Assembly (NCBI GenBank): GCA_047495785.1
Contig: JBLDXI010000017.1
Coordinates: forward strand, 3,348,001 to 3,412,000
Direction: 5' to 3'
DNA: 64,000 nt
Source of the DNA: Lepidodermella squamata
Lineage: Eukaryota > Gastrotricha
Shown: piece after piece, positions 1-15,873 of the stretch
How positions within the stretch are numbered: position 1 is the first letter of the stretch
Layout of the letters: each line of letters begins with the position of its first letter
Program-made: the position numbers and the translations under genes
Notes under the pieces: model-generated
What the model saw: only the letters and a program-made list of their open reading frames with translations
Databases searched by the model: none
Told to the model about the DNA's origin: nothing

Positions 1-127
1 CCGCGCGATCCCACCTGCCGCGCTGCCGAAGCTACACTCGCGATATCGCGCATCGATTCGCCACTAAATTTGTGCTCCTTTTTGTCTTACTGCCCTGTTG
101 GGACCGAGCAACAAACTGTCTACAAGG

Positions 128-2582
128 ATGCAGCATCAGAAGCAGCAGCAGCAGCCAACGACGGCGCCTGCTGCTAGGCCCAAGTCCCGAGTCAGCATTA
201 AAACAGGTTCGTTGCCGGCGGCAGATCGATTCGCCATAATTTTATTATTAAGTTCAATAATATACTATAGCGTATTACCGTAAATTACCGCGCGTCATTA
301 ATAGCGCGTGCTACTGTCGCATGAAAACGAAACGTTCATTTCCCGCCACGCGCACGATATAGTTAGTTCTCAGAATTATTAGTCGCGGAATATTGCGGGC
401 ATTGTTAGCTTTTGTACCCACGGGACTCGGTAATAAAATACTATTCGAAGCCACTTGGAGTTATTAGATGAAGGCGGAAGGCGTGAATTATCATCTGATA
501 GTTCTAGATTTTTTATTAGAATCCCCGCATAAAAGGGCATGCTATGATATTCGAATTTTCTCTCCCTATTCATAAATAATACTATCAAACGATATGTTGG
601 AGGGTATTAATTGATTAATTGCAATTTCAAAGTAGGCTTCGATGAAGTACATTAAAGCTGGTATTCAATAACTTAGAGCATGACATGATAATTGCGCTTT
701 ATTCGACTTAAAATAGTCTCATATCGGTAGTTTTAGAAGATGGAGGGAACATATACAGAGGCAACCGAAGATCTGAAGCTTTGAGACATTCAGTTAACAG
801 GCTTGTCCTGCTTTGAAGGAGAAGCTGTCGCTCGAATCTCCACGCAGTATTATATGTGATAGATTAAATATCCCATTTTATAGGGCCAAATAGATTAGGT
901 AGATTCGAATAATCTGAATCGCGTTTTTATGTTTTAGTTCTAGCAACGGTCAGCGCTTCGGAAATATCCACAACTGAACCCCGTCGGCTGATGCCATTCG
1001 TGAAAATGGAGCCACTCAATCACCAAAATGATGCCCTGAGAGTGTTGGAAAATCTCTACGAAAAGTCTCTGGCTGCCGATGTGGCTTTTCTGGTTGAGGA
1101 CGTTGAGATCCGCGCACACCGAGCCGTACTCGCAGCTCAAAGTCCCGTTTTCAATGAAATGTTACTTGGAAGCCACGCCGATCCCCTCTGTGCCATTGTC
1201 CCGATGCCAGGGAAGAAACTAGCACCATTCCGCCTATTCCTTCGCTATTTATACACGGGCCACTTCGAACTGCCCCAAACTGACCTAGACTCGGTGTTAG
1301 ACGTGGTGCTATTAGCCGCTGAGTACCAGGTATGAAAAAGAATTATCAATGAAACATAAGCGTAAATTGCGTAATATTTCTAGGTTGTGCGGCTTTCGAC
1401 ATCGTTAACGAACGGTCTTGTAAAAATTATAGGGGTCGATACCGTATTTCGCATCTACGAAGCAGCGTTACGCCTCGAGGCCCACGCTCTGCTCGGAATC
1501 TGTCGCGATTTTTTGTGCGACAACGCGAAGACAGTACTGAAAAGTGCTTACTTCTTCGATTTGAGCGAGCGAGCCGTTGTCGACATCATCTCACGCGATG
1601 CTTTCGCCGCGCCCGAAATAGATATTTTGATGGCCGTAGCTGGATGGTACGACAGGCACAAGCCGATAGACTTGCGGGATATGCTAAGCCACATTCGTTT
1701 CGAACTCGTTAACCTCGACGGTCTGACTATGGTGCAGGTTGCTCCGCTGTATGAGCTTCTTATTGCTCAGCAGGTCAGTGAAAAATAATCTATCATAAAA
1801 TATTACTTGTGCATTCGCTCGAAAGGTTGATCTGAGAAAAGTCGGCCACCAAGCTTTATCGAATCCGCAGATCGCTGCTGCATCACGACAGCGTTTTGTT
1901 ATTGAGGTTGAAAATATAGCGACTACAGCTCGAGGAGCAACTGTGCTAAGCGAGGGCGACCCGGTCAACCCTTTCGCCCTAATTTCTGGTGCTTATGTTA
2001 ATAACAACAATCCAGCTGACAGTCGCAATTGGTCAGTTCTGCTTACCTACTTCGATTATGTTTCCTTACGTTAATTTTATTTATTTATTTTTACAGTACT
2101 TACCACAGTGGTGTTGGAAGCTTCATTACGATTCGGCTCGGCAAAGCGTGCCGCGTTGCGTCAATGTTAATCGTGCTGAAGAGCAATAACTCTCTGGGAT
2201 TTACTGTCGATACAAGCTTAGATAACGTTGTTTGGGAGCGCCTTGCCGACTGTTCTACTGGCCAGCATCAGTTTGCTGGCCACATCTTGCTCATGTTCCC
2301 TGTTCGGCTTCTTCAGTACAGTGAGTAGTTGTCAGCAGTAGTATGATACGAATTTTCGTTACTCTTTCCAAAATAGTTCGATTGACAGGTCAGGCCGATT
2401 ACGACTGGTTTTTCGTGCAGCACTTCGAATGCCCAGCTTCTAACATCACTACCGAAGACAGAGAGCGATTCAAGAAATTGAGCCTCAATGGCGGCGCCGT
2501 GCTTTTCCTGAAAGATTCGCTTCGGGCCATCGCGTTACCGGCATATCCATCCCCTGTACCACCTCAGCCAAAAGCAGCCTAG
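128..2582 (+). CDS. btbd9: BTBD9-like BTB/BACK protein with discoidin-like C-terminus
   Basis: Six exons (128-206, 938-1329, 1384-1773, 1826-2031, 2097-2320, 2377-2582) give 498 aa. A short Q-rich N-terminus is followed by a BTB fold at about residues 60-160 (core ADVAFLVEDVEIRAHRAVLA), a BACK helical region at about 165-290 and a C-terminal discoidin (F5/8C)-like domain containing SFITIRLGKA and the exit motif DWFFVQHFECP. That order is the BTBD9 family layout; C. elegans hpo-9 is, from memory, the nematode member. BTBD9 proteins are thought to be Cul3 substrate adaptors linked to dopamine and iron physiology. I see one clear discoidin-like repeat where vertebrate BTBD9 has two. The first intron is 731 bp, the others 45-65 bp. 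The ATG at 128 is chosen because its exon splices in frame; upstream sequence is cut off by the window edge. Family call is good; orthology is inferred. Confidence 0.8.
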
Positions 2583-4465
2583 CGATTCTTCTGGCCCTGT
2601 TAATTCCGATATTTTTTCTTATTATTTATTCAGAAAGTGATTTCATATGTTTGTGACTCCTTCACCATGCCCCAAGCCCGCAAGGTGCATGACAAAGGAT
2701 AACACCGCCAGTTGTGCAAAATCCATTTGACAATAAAAACTGCCAGCACTGAATAACAGTTTTATACGATGAACGTTATCGTGGTGCGTCGTTTTATATG
2801 CTGTTCCAACACTTCGATGTGGTTTTATTCAAAGTCGCTTTGGTATATAAAAAAACTGAATTCGAAATTCCTGAGCGAAATCCGACCCAGCGTTGGAAAC
2901 AGGTCCGGGCGACCGTTCCCTGTCCGTTTCCGTTCCGGGTTCGGTATCGGTCTCAAAAGGCGTAGAACGAGAAAAGTTGAATTTTCAATTGAGTAGGCTG
3001 GGCTTAAAAAAAAGCGACGAAACCGAAGAATAACTAGATTTTCCTGTTGAGTTTTAAGCTGTTATAGAAACCTTATAAACACCATGCTGTATTCGACGAA
3101 TGGATGGTTTACTCGACAACTACTGCTTCAACAATTCGGTCAACCTTGTCATTATAAACTGTAAACAATCAATCTGCGTCGCTCTCAGCACTCAAGTTTT
3201 TCCTGTTTCGTTCAGGTCAAATAACGCTTCGGTCAACGCATGCACCTAATTCTTTCTGTAAAAAAAAAATGGTAAACAATTTAACGGCGCCGCGCGCAAG
3301 TTAATATTTCTGCGAGACGCGACAGGTGCGAGATTCCGCAGCGGTTTGCCTGGAATAAACAGGTCGTTATTGAGCGTCAACACAAAAATACGCACATCCA
3401 GGCAGTTTATTTTTATTTGTGTAAACTTTCTTTAAAACATAGTATCTCTCAATATGCACGTTGTGTGTGCGGCCCAGGTACTGTGTAGAATAATAGTAAG
3501 TAGTAATAATAACGACTTTCCGAGTTAAAAATATCATCCATAAACCGAAGGAAATGTTCGTCATCATAACTATTATATTATTAGCTTTTTCAATAATAAT
3601 TTCGCAGGAATATAATATTCAATTCATTAATATTATTAGTTTTAATACAGACAAATACAAATTCAGAAAGCTTGTGGCCATATGATCTTTAATGCAGACG
3701 AGACTCCTGAAACGGCATCAAAATTTGGCTCAGCAGACATTCAGACATCAAAAGGCAGATCTACATTTTGCACGAATCGTTGGACGATTATAAATAACAT
3801 GAAGCATGGATCGCTGACATTGGGGCCGACATAAAAGCCTACGGAGATTCCCGCTAGCGAAAAGAAGAGAAAACGATAACATTCGCAGGTGGTTTGATAT
3901 TATTGCAACTTCGAGTGGATACAAATAGTAAACCAATCGGGCATGACTCTTCGATTACACACGTTTCAATTTACAAGTCTTGGTGGCTATTCAGAAATGG
4001 ATGCCTCAAAGCCCAGCAAAATAAAATCAGTTGCTGATTTCGCACCACGAAAGCGCAAAAAATTGTTATGTGGAAAAAAATATTAATCTGGAGTAGACTA
4101 TAACCGTGTGCGCTCTCTTGCATTATTACGTGCAGAAAGCGGGAAGTAAAATCAACGGGCTCTTTCAATCTTTGGTTAAATATTATGATTTATATCAGAG
4201 CACATCCAGTTTGCGACACAGAAAAATAACGGGCGCCTGCTTTTAAAAAGACCGGCCCTAAAAACGATCAAAAACTTATCACCTGTTTGAAGCATTTATC
4301 AGGAGCATGCAAAGTTTCCGGTCGAAATTCATTAGCAGTTAATATGCAATAATTTCTAAATTAATCTATTCGATAAATTTTCCAAAAAAAGCAGATCTAC
4401 AGTTGGTCACTTAAACGAATAACTCGACAAATTACGTGGTTTCAGGTAGAAAATATCCGCAGATT
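2583..4465. other. Intergenic, BTBD9-like to EHD (convergent)
   Basis: Non-coding stretch between two convergent genes. An AATAAA at 2732-2737 is a reasonable polyadenylation signal for the upstream gene. The rest is AT-rich with no supported gene; one 29-codon ORF at 3997-4086 is discussed among the rejected items. Confidence 0.6.
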
Positions 4466-6254
4466 TTATGCCCCGTTGTTAACAATGCCCCTCTTGCTGG
4501 GTGGAATAAGATGGCCAGGCAGCTCGTTCGGCAACTCGTGCCCACCAAGTTTCACCTTAATGAGATGGTTGGCCAGAGCCCATTCATCAGAATCGAGCAT
4601 TCCATCGCGGTCGAGGTCGGAGAGTTTCCAGATTTTGCCCAACACGGCGTTCGGTAAACGCGACCTGATCATCGACTGTTTAGCCGCAGCGCCGGTTATT
4701 TTTCCGTCAATTGGGTTCAGCTGTTGGAACGACTCGTCGTATTCACCGCGCTCACGGTCGACAATCCAGCCAGCCTCACCACGGCCAGCATCGACGCCCT
4801 CGAGAGCGCCAACGCCGAAAACGTCATTTCGAATTGCAACAAAAGCACCGGAGTTGGGTTCTAGATATGCATGCTATGTTATATGCCGATCTTTAAAAAA
4901 TTCAAACTTACGATTAACCGCGCTCTCTTGATGGCGAAACTGCTCCTCCTCCTTCGGAATTTGTGTCATTAGCTGCGCGATATCGCGGGCCAACATGTCA
5001 TCGACCGCTGCGATCAGTTTTGGCTTCAGAGCGCTGAATTTACTGAAATCCTGATTTGCCAGCGATTCACGCATGCGATTGATATCAGGCATATCGCCCA
5101 TAGGAACGCCGTGGTCGCGTGAGACTTTAGCGAATACTGCGTCGAGTTTAGCGATCAAGTCTTTTTTCGCTTTATCTTTCCCGAAAACTGAAGGCATCTG
5201 TTCCTTCAACTCAGCAATTATGTAGGCGTGGACTTTAGCCATTCGAGCGCGGCGAATCAAATCGTTCAGTTTGCGCAGAGCAGCGGAACGAGGCAACGAT
5301 TGCAAATCATGAAACAGGTCAGATTCCTCAAGTTCGAACAGCTTCCGGTTATCATCGTAGAGCCGTGGTTCGTCCCAAAAACTGCCAAGATAGACGCGGG
5401 TGACCTCAGGAGTAGCAAAAACTTTGCCAAGGGACCACATGAGAGCGCCATAGACGCGCATTAGCTGCTGAGCGTCAATCTATGAAAATTAAAATAAATC
5501 AATGCAATAACAAAAAAAATTATATAATGCTGCCCTACCCTGTCCGCTTTGTTCAAAACAATACGGATTTTGTCGTCGTAATTTCGCATTCTCTCGATAA
5601 CAACTCTGAACTCATCGCTGATGTCAAGCTTATGGGCGTCAAACAGCAGGCTGGAAAAAAACGAAGAAATAAAATGATTCTACCGAAAAATACCGTCTTT
5701 ATAACAAACATAATCCTGTCTACGCGCTCTGCAAACCATTCCAGAACAGTGGCGAAGTCGTAACCACGGTCCACACGCTGTTTCTCGCCTGACAATATAC
5801 CCGGTGTATCAATAAAGGTCAAATTACGCAAGACTTCATTCGGGACAACTGAGGCCTGGAGACGATTCAAGAAAGCCCCGCCAAATTTTTGAAGCGGCCG
5901 AAATTGTTTAGTAGGATCACTGACTAATGCATTTCCAGGCACAGTTGACTCAGTGTCTCCGTACATAACAGCAATAAAGCGATCCGTGGTAGGTTCGGGG
6001 CCAATTCGCATTCCAGGATAGTCCTTCTCCAGGAGATATCGTATAAATGTAGTTTTGCCTGTGGAATACTGGCCAACAAGGAGCAACATGGGTGACGCGT
6101 CGAAGTCAGCATCGTCCAGAAAAGGTGAGTGAAACGCTGGGAAGTCGTATTCCTCTTCCAACGGATATAGTTTCGTCCTATAAAGTCGTTTCAACCCTCC
6201 TATCACGGTGTCATATGACTCTATTGGCTTCGTCTTCTTCGTAAATGAAAACAT
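4466..6254 (-). CDS. rme-1: EHD-family endocytic recycling ATPase (RME-1/EHD1-like)
   Basis: Four exons on the minus strand (6254-5710, 5650-5539, 5479-4912, 4860-4466) give 539 aa, close to the usual 530-540. The dynamin-like ATPase domain shows the P-loop GQYSTGKTT at residues 61-69, DTPG at 149-152 and NKAD at 215-218; the helical middle carries QQLMRVYGALMWSLGK; the last 95 residues form an EH domain with one EF-hand loop (DLDRDGMLDSDE) and the family ending LIPPSKR. EHD proteins oligomerise on membranes, bind NPF-motif partners and drive recycling from endosomes to the plasma membrane; C. elegans RME-1 is the classic member. The start is the ATG at 6254, preceded 12 nt upstream by a splice acceptor; a possible 5' non-coding exon donor lies near 6916-6917. 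Very confident. Confidence 0.97.
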
Positions 6255-8380
6255 CTTCACGGAAACCTATGGATAGAAGTGAGAAATCAACTTAAGAAAC
6301 AAATCTTAAGCAAATAGATATTTCTCAAAAATTAACTCTAAATTAACTCTAAAACGGCTGCCAAGACATTTATCAGAATCAACTTGAGATTAAAGTTGCG
6401 ATGAGTGCTGAGAATAAGAGTTGTACTATCGACTTTAGGAAAATCATTGGTTGACTAAATGACCTCACAAGAAGCGAGAAGTTTTGCCAGCAACAGTTAA
6501 GAGTTAGGGAAATGCAACAGCTCAAGCCTGAATTTTCAATCTCTGGAAGCTTTACTAGAGGATTTCATGGGCTATTCAACGCCGTAGGAATAACGTAACA
6601 GACGCAATAAGCAACAAGCCAGGAGTCCCGAATCTTTGGAAGTTGACACGTTATTAACTCCAGTTTCGACTAAGCATCCTAACTGTTTCTCAGAAGCCAC
6701 GCAGCATCCAAAATTTAGTATGTGGTTCTATCATCTCTATTAGGCAATAAAAGCATGAGACATTCGGCAAAAGATGGAAAAACTTCCAAGACACTTGACC
6801 AACTTTAGAAGGGCCAAAAACTTTAACTTTAACTAAGCATAAGCATTAAGCAGTGATGATGATTTACGACTCCGGCTTCTGATTCATTCGCCCTCGCTCG
6901 ATGGACAACCCTGCACTCACCTGATCGCTTTCCCCTAGAGCTCTCAGTGACCGCACATTCGCATATGTTTTATTTAATAATATTGTTAGCTCGGATGTAA
7001 TTATTTTGGCGACTATAACTTATTCATATGGAACTTTCAATTTTTATAACAGTCAAAAATAAAAAGTTTACGTTATCAAGCCTTTGAAAAAAAGTTGTCC
7101 AAAAACTACCGTCGCGATATGAGAATAGTACCTCACAAAAAACGTCCCAGGCCAGAGGTGCTGGCTGTTGGATCAGTGGGGTAGTGTAAGTGCATAGTCA
7201 CAAGCCGCTTGCTCTCCAGCATTCTCCTTCCTTAATTCCGTGGGGTGTCAGCACAGGGGATGCAGCCCTCAGCCCGTACAATTTTCAGGCGTGGCATAAT
7301 GCCAATATGCCACTGATCTGCGGTCTGTGGTTCGAGTTTTGCTCAGAAACCTAGTTTTAGGATGAAAGTATTAGGATTCAGCGTTCATGTGTGACCGCAC
7401 AACATATAACATACAATAAGGCACGCCACTGACCACTGATGGCGACATACAGTCGTACAAAATACTAACGAACTTCGTTGTATGTTGAATACGTTGTAAA
7501 TTAGTTTTTGAAAAGAGGCAACAGGGAACTACAGTCTGAACTAATACTATGGCATGTTACATCAATGCTAACTGTTCACGGTAATGATACGTTTTGCATC
7601 CAAGTGTGCTAGTTCCTAGTTCCTCGCACGCTTTAATGATGTCTCGCCTAATTCATCCCTAGTGAATGGTGAACTACAAAATCCTTTCCTGTCTTCTACT
7701 TGATCATTCTTAATCTTTCTTTCTTTGAAGCCTCCCACCTCCCACCTCACATATCACATATCCTGACATTTCCCAACTCATAAGAAAATTGCTGCGTCAC
7801 AGGGAGTATGCAGTTGATCACTTCGTTAGAGTTCTTGTCGCGAAAGCCTTCACTTATAGTAACATTTTTTCAGATGTGATATGGGATGCAAGCTTTTGAA
7901 ACATTTCAATGAATAGTGATCATAGTGATTCAATGATAGTGCCTACTTTTCGCGTTTTTACAGAGATTTTTTATGGTATTGGTAAGCTTCGTCAATAGTA
8001 CCGCCGAAAAATGTAATTGCAAGTAGCAGTAAGCATCCGGTAACTGTTCGCAATGCATTCGCAATTCAATATAGACAACATGACATTATCTTTATTCGTC
8101 AGGAAATATTCAATCTGTTGACTTCAAAATTTGAGTGACCTGTGTATACTGCATAACTTTTACCTCAGCAATTTCGATATCTTTTGATCTATTCTTTATT
8201 CTTGTTTATTAGTATTTATGAACTGAAAATTTTATTTATTGTTTAAATTTAAATTGCGTCGACTTGGAGCATGGATTTGACCAAAGCTCTCAAAATGTAA
8301 AGTCTTCAAGTTGTATTATTATTACTATATTTGACAATTTCATATACGCTAATAGAAGACGAATCGAAGAAATTGGAAAG
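6255..8380. other. Intergenic, EHD to kinesin light chain (divergent)
   Basis: Shared upstream region of two divergent genes. It holds the splice acceptor just upstream of the EHD start, a possible EHD 5' exon donor near 6916, and an acceptor-like AG at 8354-8355 before the kinesin light chain ATG. AT-rich; I see no additional coding exon. Confidence 0.5.
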
Positions 8381-11107
<2,727 letters not shown>

Positions 11108-14100
11108 TAGGCGACAAGCAACAAACGACGACGACGACAAATTGCAGGCGGCTCGACAACAACGCCGCCACACGATTCCATATTTTCGCATCCACACTTA
11201 AATACACAGACATACACACTTGTATATGTAATCGCTGTCAAAACGGTAGTAGAGCTAGCGGCATGAAAATAATAATAATTGTAATAAGCGGGAATAAGCC
11301 ATAGACACATCGCACGGTAAAAACACGGCTGAATAATTTATCGCGCGATTACGCGACACAAGTATTAGCAGCAGACAAATATTTTTTGTTTCAAATTGAT
11401 GATCTAAGTGTAGATAGCCGCGCGTTATCTCCATCTCGTTTTTCTGCGTCTCATACAGCGTTTGCTTTAACAAACCGCCGCTATTGGCGGCACCAGGGGG
11501 TGGGGCTGGTTTCGGTTTCAACTCTTCGTTCTTTCGCGAATCATCGAGTGTTGGTCTTCTACTAAGTACTAATCATCAGCGCGCCCTCTTTCCCCTTTGT
11601 GATTTACGGCTGAGGATAGTGGTAATTGAATCCTTTCGAGCTGAAAACCAAGATCGTTGTCGACAATCGAAGGAAGGCTCCCTCTCACTCGTTCGTAGCA
11701 ACTATTACTGGAATAATCTTTTCCTCGTGTTTGTTTGTTTGTCTGACTTACGAAGCGAGTGATCGCTTGGGCTCGGCATAATTAAACCAAATAATACCGA
11801 TATTACAGTTGCAATTCACTTGTATCTACTAGCTCTAGTCACGCAATTCACAGGTCCTGCTGCTCGCTTTGGGACTCGTTGCCGGAAAGTAGCGTCGTGT
11901 CATTCCTTCAAACTAATGCTCTATGATGTTGATCGTGCGTTTTCTTTGCTCGTCTTCTTCTACTTCTCATCCGAGGTTATTAAAAATAACATATCCGACT
12001 GATTATAGTGTGAAAACCGCTCTGCTGAAAACGTGATGTATAAAAAAAGGATATAACGGGGTCAACCAGAGTTGACACCTGTTGATGATGATTGATGTAA
12101 TCGATTGTTGTTGATGATAATGACGATGATGATGATGATGCAAAATCCTCGACCAATACCGATATAAATGCGATATTCGCGTTGTTGTTTTCTTCTTCTT
12201 TCTTTCTTCCGCCGTGCGTAATAACACAACCGCCAAGGCTGTGGCAGTTGCTGTCGGCAGAGAGTGTAGCGCGCCACGATACCTTCTCCAATACCTTGAT
12301 GTTATTGTTTTATCAGCTAGTCAACCTGAGCTCGTATTATATGCTACTAGACTCGGAAAAGTGGTTGGGTTTGTTACCTGCAGACTTCCATCTTTGGTGA
12401 TTGATTTATTACTATTGCTATTACTACTACAACTACTACTATTACTTCAAGTACTATTTCTATTATATCGGTATCGTAATGATCGGTCGACGCCGTCGCC
12501 ACTTCTTCTCCCCGTGACCGTGTACTAAAACTTATTCGTCTCTGATCGCATGTCTTATAAGTGAGCTCTCTAGGTCTCTCTAGCCGTCGTCGTCGTCTTC
12601 ATCTCAGTTGCTGAGATGAGGTGGTGGCGGGATGAAAAAACAGCAAACAAGAGACGTGGTGTGTTCTTATTCTGCGTCCTCAGTTCAGTGGTGAAAACGT
12701 TTTTTATATTTGTGTAGAATCTGTACGTGCATTGATGATAAAGGTCATGATGTTATGATTATACCAGAGGAAACTACAACTATTTATTTCGCATACACAC
12801 TAGTTTTCTGTTCATTTTTTTCGTTCTTTTATCGGCGATAGACTCTGTGCTCTGCGGTATATATATTAAAAAAAAATCATTGTTCATATGATTATACTAA
12901 TCAATATTATTACACTGTCGTTCTTATTCTATATTATACGGAAAATGATGGCTAGTGCGCGTGACTTCTTGACATTTGATTGGCTGGCGGGTGCGCGACT
13001 TGCCGCGCGCACAGGTGTGTTCTCTCTTGTCTCTGTTGTTTTTCTCAAGCTATGCTGGCTGTATTCTTTTAATATTGCAAGAAAAGGAAGAAAAAGACAA
13101 TAAAACTGAAATGATAAATACATGCTGACCTTGTCGTTGTTGAAGTGAGTGACTATAATTGTGGGTCGACTCGGAAAAAGGTGGAACTTCACGCGAGCTT
13201 CTACCATCCAAATACCCATTGGAAAGCTAAATATAATCCAAAGTCGAAGCTTGAGGGTGTTATGAACTACTGAAGCATATTCGAGAGAATACGTGAAGAT
13301 CCGTGAAGATCGCTCGAAACCGATTGTATCTAGCGAGTAGAAAAATGATTGACGCGGTAGGAATAGATGCGCCACCGTGAGTTTTTTTCCGCTATAGGTT
13401 TTTTTTATTCAGCCCGGCATGCCCGAACGCAGGAAAGCTGGGCGCTGCCCGAGCATATTTCCTGCCCGCATCGTTCGACTATTTGTGTCGCACACAGAAA
13501 ATCTCTAAATTGCAGCGAACATCCCGGTTCTTTTTTTCTACCTAATAATGTATCTCCAAGTAATCCCGATCAGTCTTTGATTCCCGATCGCAGTCAGCCG
13601 ATTTCCACATTAGTGCAGTGTATAGCAAGATATGCCTATATCATATCTGCTCGCATGTTTATATGCGAAGGGACAGTGTTGGCGAGGTTTTACGAGGCTG
13701 TCTGTGAAGAAACTGGCGGATTCGAGGTACGCGGAGGTCCGGTGCAACTCGGAGGACGTGTACGTGTCCGGACGTCGCCCGGACATCAGTTCTGTAGTGA
13801 CTGCAGAGGCAACGTATCAGGTAGGTCGCGACATCGGCCCAAAAAGGCAAACCGTAGGCCGATGGCGTAGACGATGGCAAAATAGGTGAGCCGGAGAGAA
13901 TCCGAGGACAGCTGCGAGGATGAACCATTTGGCTCAAACTAGGCCGATAATTCATCGGTCAGCTTTATTGCTTAAATTTTAGCGAGCATTTCCCACTTGA
14001 AAATCGACTAAGTTACCCTATTAAATTCAGATGACTGAAGCTCTATGACAGAAGCTTTAGATTCCCTTAACCGATTTCGAAGTCCAAGGTGTCATTTGAA

Positions 14101-15873
14101 AGTTGCCATCGATAAAGGAATCTTGAAAACACCAATGTCGCAGGGACCCGAGAATTCCGAGAATTCTCGAGTCCTAAAAATCAATGGCTGGTCATTTTAC
14201 GTAATGTCAATTATTGTAAAACAAAGGCCACTTTTCGAACGTCGAAAAATGGAGGCTGTAGCATTGGGAAATATGCCAACTATGTTCCTGGAGAAAATCT
14301 TTTGCTAGATGTAAAATCGGCGACGAGGTGACTTTTCCGGCAAAGATATCCCCCGGTCAAGTTACCCCACACCACAACATATAACTTTGATTCACTTTAA
14401 TAACAGTAAACACTGATTGATCGTTTCTTCGTTCGTATATTCAAGTTATGTACTTTGAATCTTGAATCCTCATCGTCATATGAGCAGAGTAGGTTTTTAG
14501 CATCTACATGTATAACAGGTGCCATTTTTACAGGAAAAACGAAATGTGCAGCACAGGTAAAGCAGAGGTACATCAGTTTTACATCCATCCATCATTTGAT
14601 TCGGCCGATGTAATTAATAGGCGCACAAGCGAGAACGAGTGATTCTTTAAAAATGCTGTTTCCATCATCGCACGATCGCCACAAGCAATAAAAACATGCC
14701 AGAGAAGTGGCCCGACGGAAGTATTCAAATTTTTTGCGGCAGAAATTTTCTGTACTGCGTACAGTACTGCATAATGCACCCGAAAGGACATTTTTCCTCT
14801 AAACTAGGTGAGAAATTAAGAAAGTTAAGTTCTGATAAATTTTGAAGGTCATTTAGGGTAATGTCGAATGTTATCCGCATCTGGAGAGCCTAATGTGGGC
14901 ATGCAGTTTTAGCGTGTATTTTTCTCAATACAGCGTATCAGCGTAAGCAATAAAGCTGGAGCTCATCTCGACTCGTGCTCTTGATTCAAGGCGGCATCTG
15001 AAAAAATCGAAAGTGGACCTAATGCCGAGCAGCTTACAAATGGTCGACATAGAATTAGGTACCTAACTTCTCTTGGCGTGTGCCTCATATAGAAATAATT
15101 TTATTTATTTCGATGTATTACATTAGATCTGCAACGAATCGCCCAGGGCCGTAAAGTAAGTTCTCGATTTCAAAAAAATGAGACACAGGGTTCCTTTCGA
15201 GAATTGTTGATGAACTATAAATTAGGAACTTCTATAAGCCAGAGGTTCCACCTCCGACATGTTTCGGCTTTATTGGGCCATCCATGTGCTTCATTGGAGG
15301 CGGCGCCTGGCATATAGAAGTTCATAATCTTGAATGATTTCACTATTGATCAAAATTGAACTTTGATTTTTGATTTCTTTTTGACTCCGCAATGCGTTCA
15401 ATGTCACCGCGTAGGTAACTTAGCAGCGGCTAAGGCACGGTTTCCTTAACTGCAAGACTGCCCGGAAAAAGATGTTAGCGAATGAAATATTTATGTGACC
15501 AGGAGGCTTGTATAATGTTTCGCTGGAATATTCGATTCATAATGCAACACTTCAAGCAGCGCAAATAATATAGGTATAGCGATAATGAGCTAAATATCGA
15601 TATGATAAATTCATCACGCCATGCAGTGAGGCGACCTGTGAAACTAAATCGCGAATGCGCCTTTAAAAATTGCTAAGAAATGCTAAGAAAATTTTATCGC
15701 AATTGTCCAAGGCGGAAGTACCAGGGAAAGTAAATTTACTCAATATTTTTCTCTTGACCTTAAACGAAGTAGTTCCGCTTGAGGGCAAGCAGCAAGAAAA
15801 CAAACTCTCTTCGTTCATTTTGGTTATTTCCTAGTTCAATTATAAGTTCAGCCGTTCAACTCGTCAGCCGAAT
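11108..15873. other. Long gene-poor region
   Basis: About 4.8 kb without a supported gene. It includes simple repeats (GAC/ACG triplets near 11130-11143, GATGAT near 12122-12140, TAC/CTA triplets near 12410-12470) and a 98-bp hairpin at 15226-15323. A proline-rich open stretch on the minus strand at about 11400-11560 and ORFs near 12888-13100 and 13367-13889 have no recognisable domain. Confidence 0.5.
15226..15323. repeat. 98-bp inverted-repeat hairpin (MITE-like or small-RNA precursor-like)
   Basis: Arms of 17 bp, GAACTTCTATAAGCCAG at 15226-15242 and its complement at 15307-15323, match at 16 of 17 positions. Inside, CCTCC at about 15251-15255 can pair with GGAGG at 15296-15300 and ACATG with CATGT, so almost the whole unit folds. 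No clear target-site duplication is visible. Confidence 0.5.

Noticed and set aside
3997-4086. 29-codon basic ORF (MDASKPSKIKS...) with a splice-acceptor-like AG 2 nt before its ATG
   Set aside because: Too short, no homology recognised, no downstream exon; acceptor-like AGs are common in AT-rich sequence.
11390-11560. Open, proline-rich minus-strand stretch (KPKPAPPPGAANSGG, LYETQKNEMEITR)
   Set aside because: Protein-like composition, but no convincing donor, no neighbouring exons and no family match.
12888-13103. ORF with ATGATGGCTAGTGC start and a GTGTGT donor-like site
   Set aside because: No downstream exon in frame and no domain; probably chance.
13367-13889. Overlapping ORFs in a GC-rich patch
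   Set aside because: Two frames are open at once and neither resembles a known domain; GC content alone lengthens ORFs.
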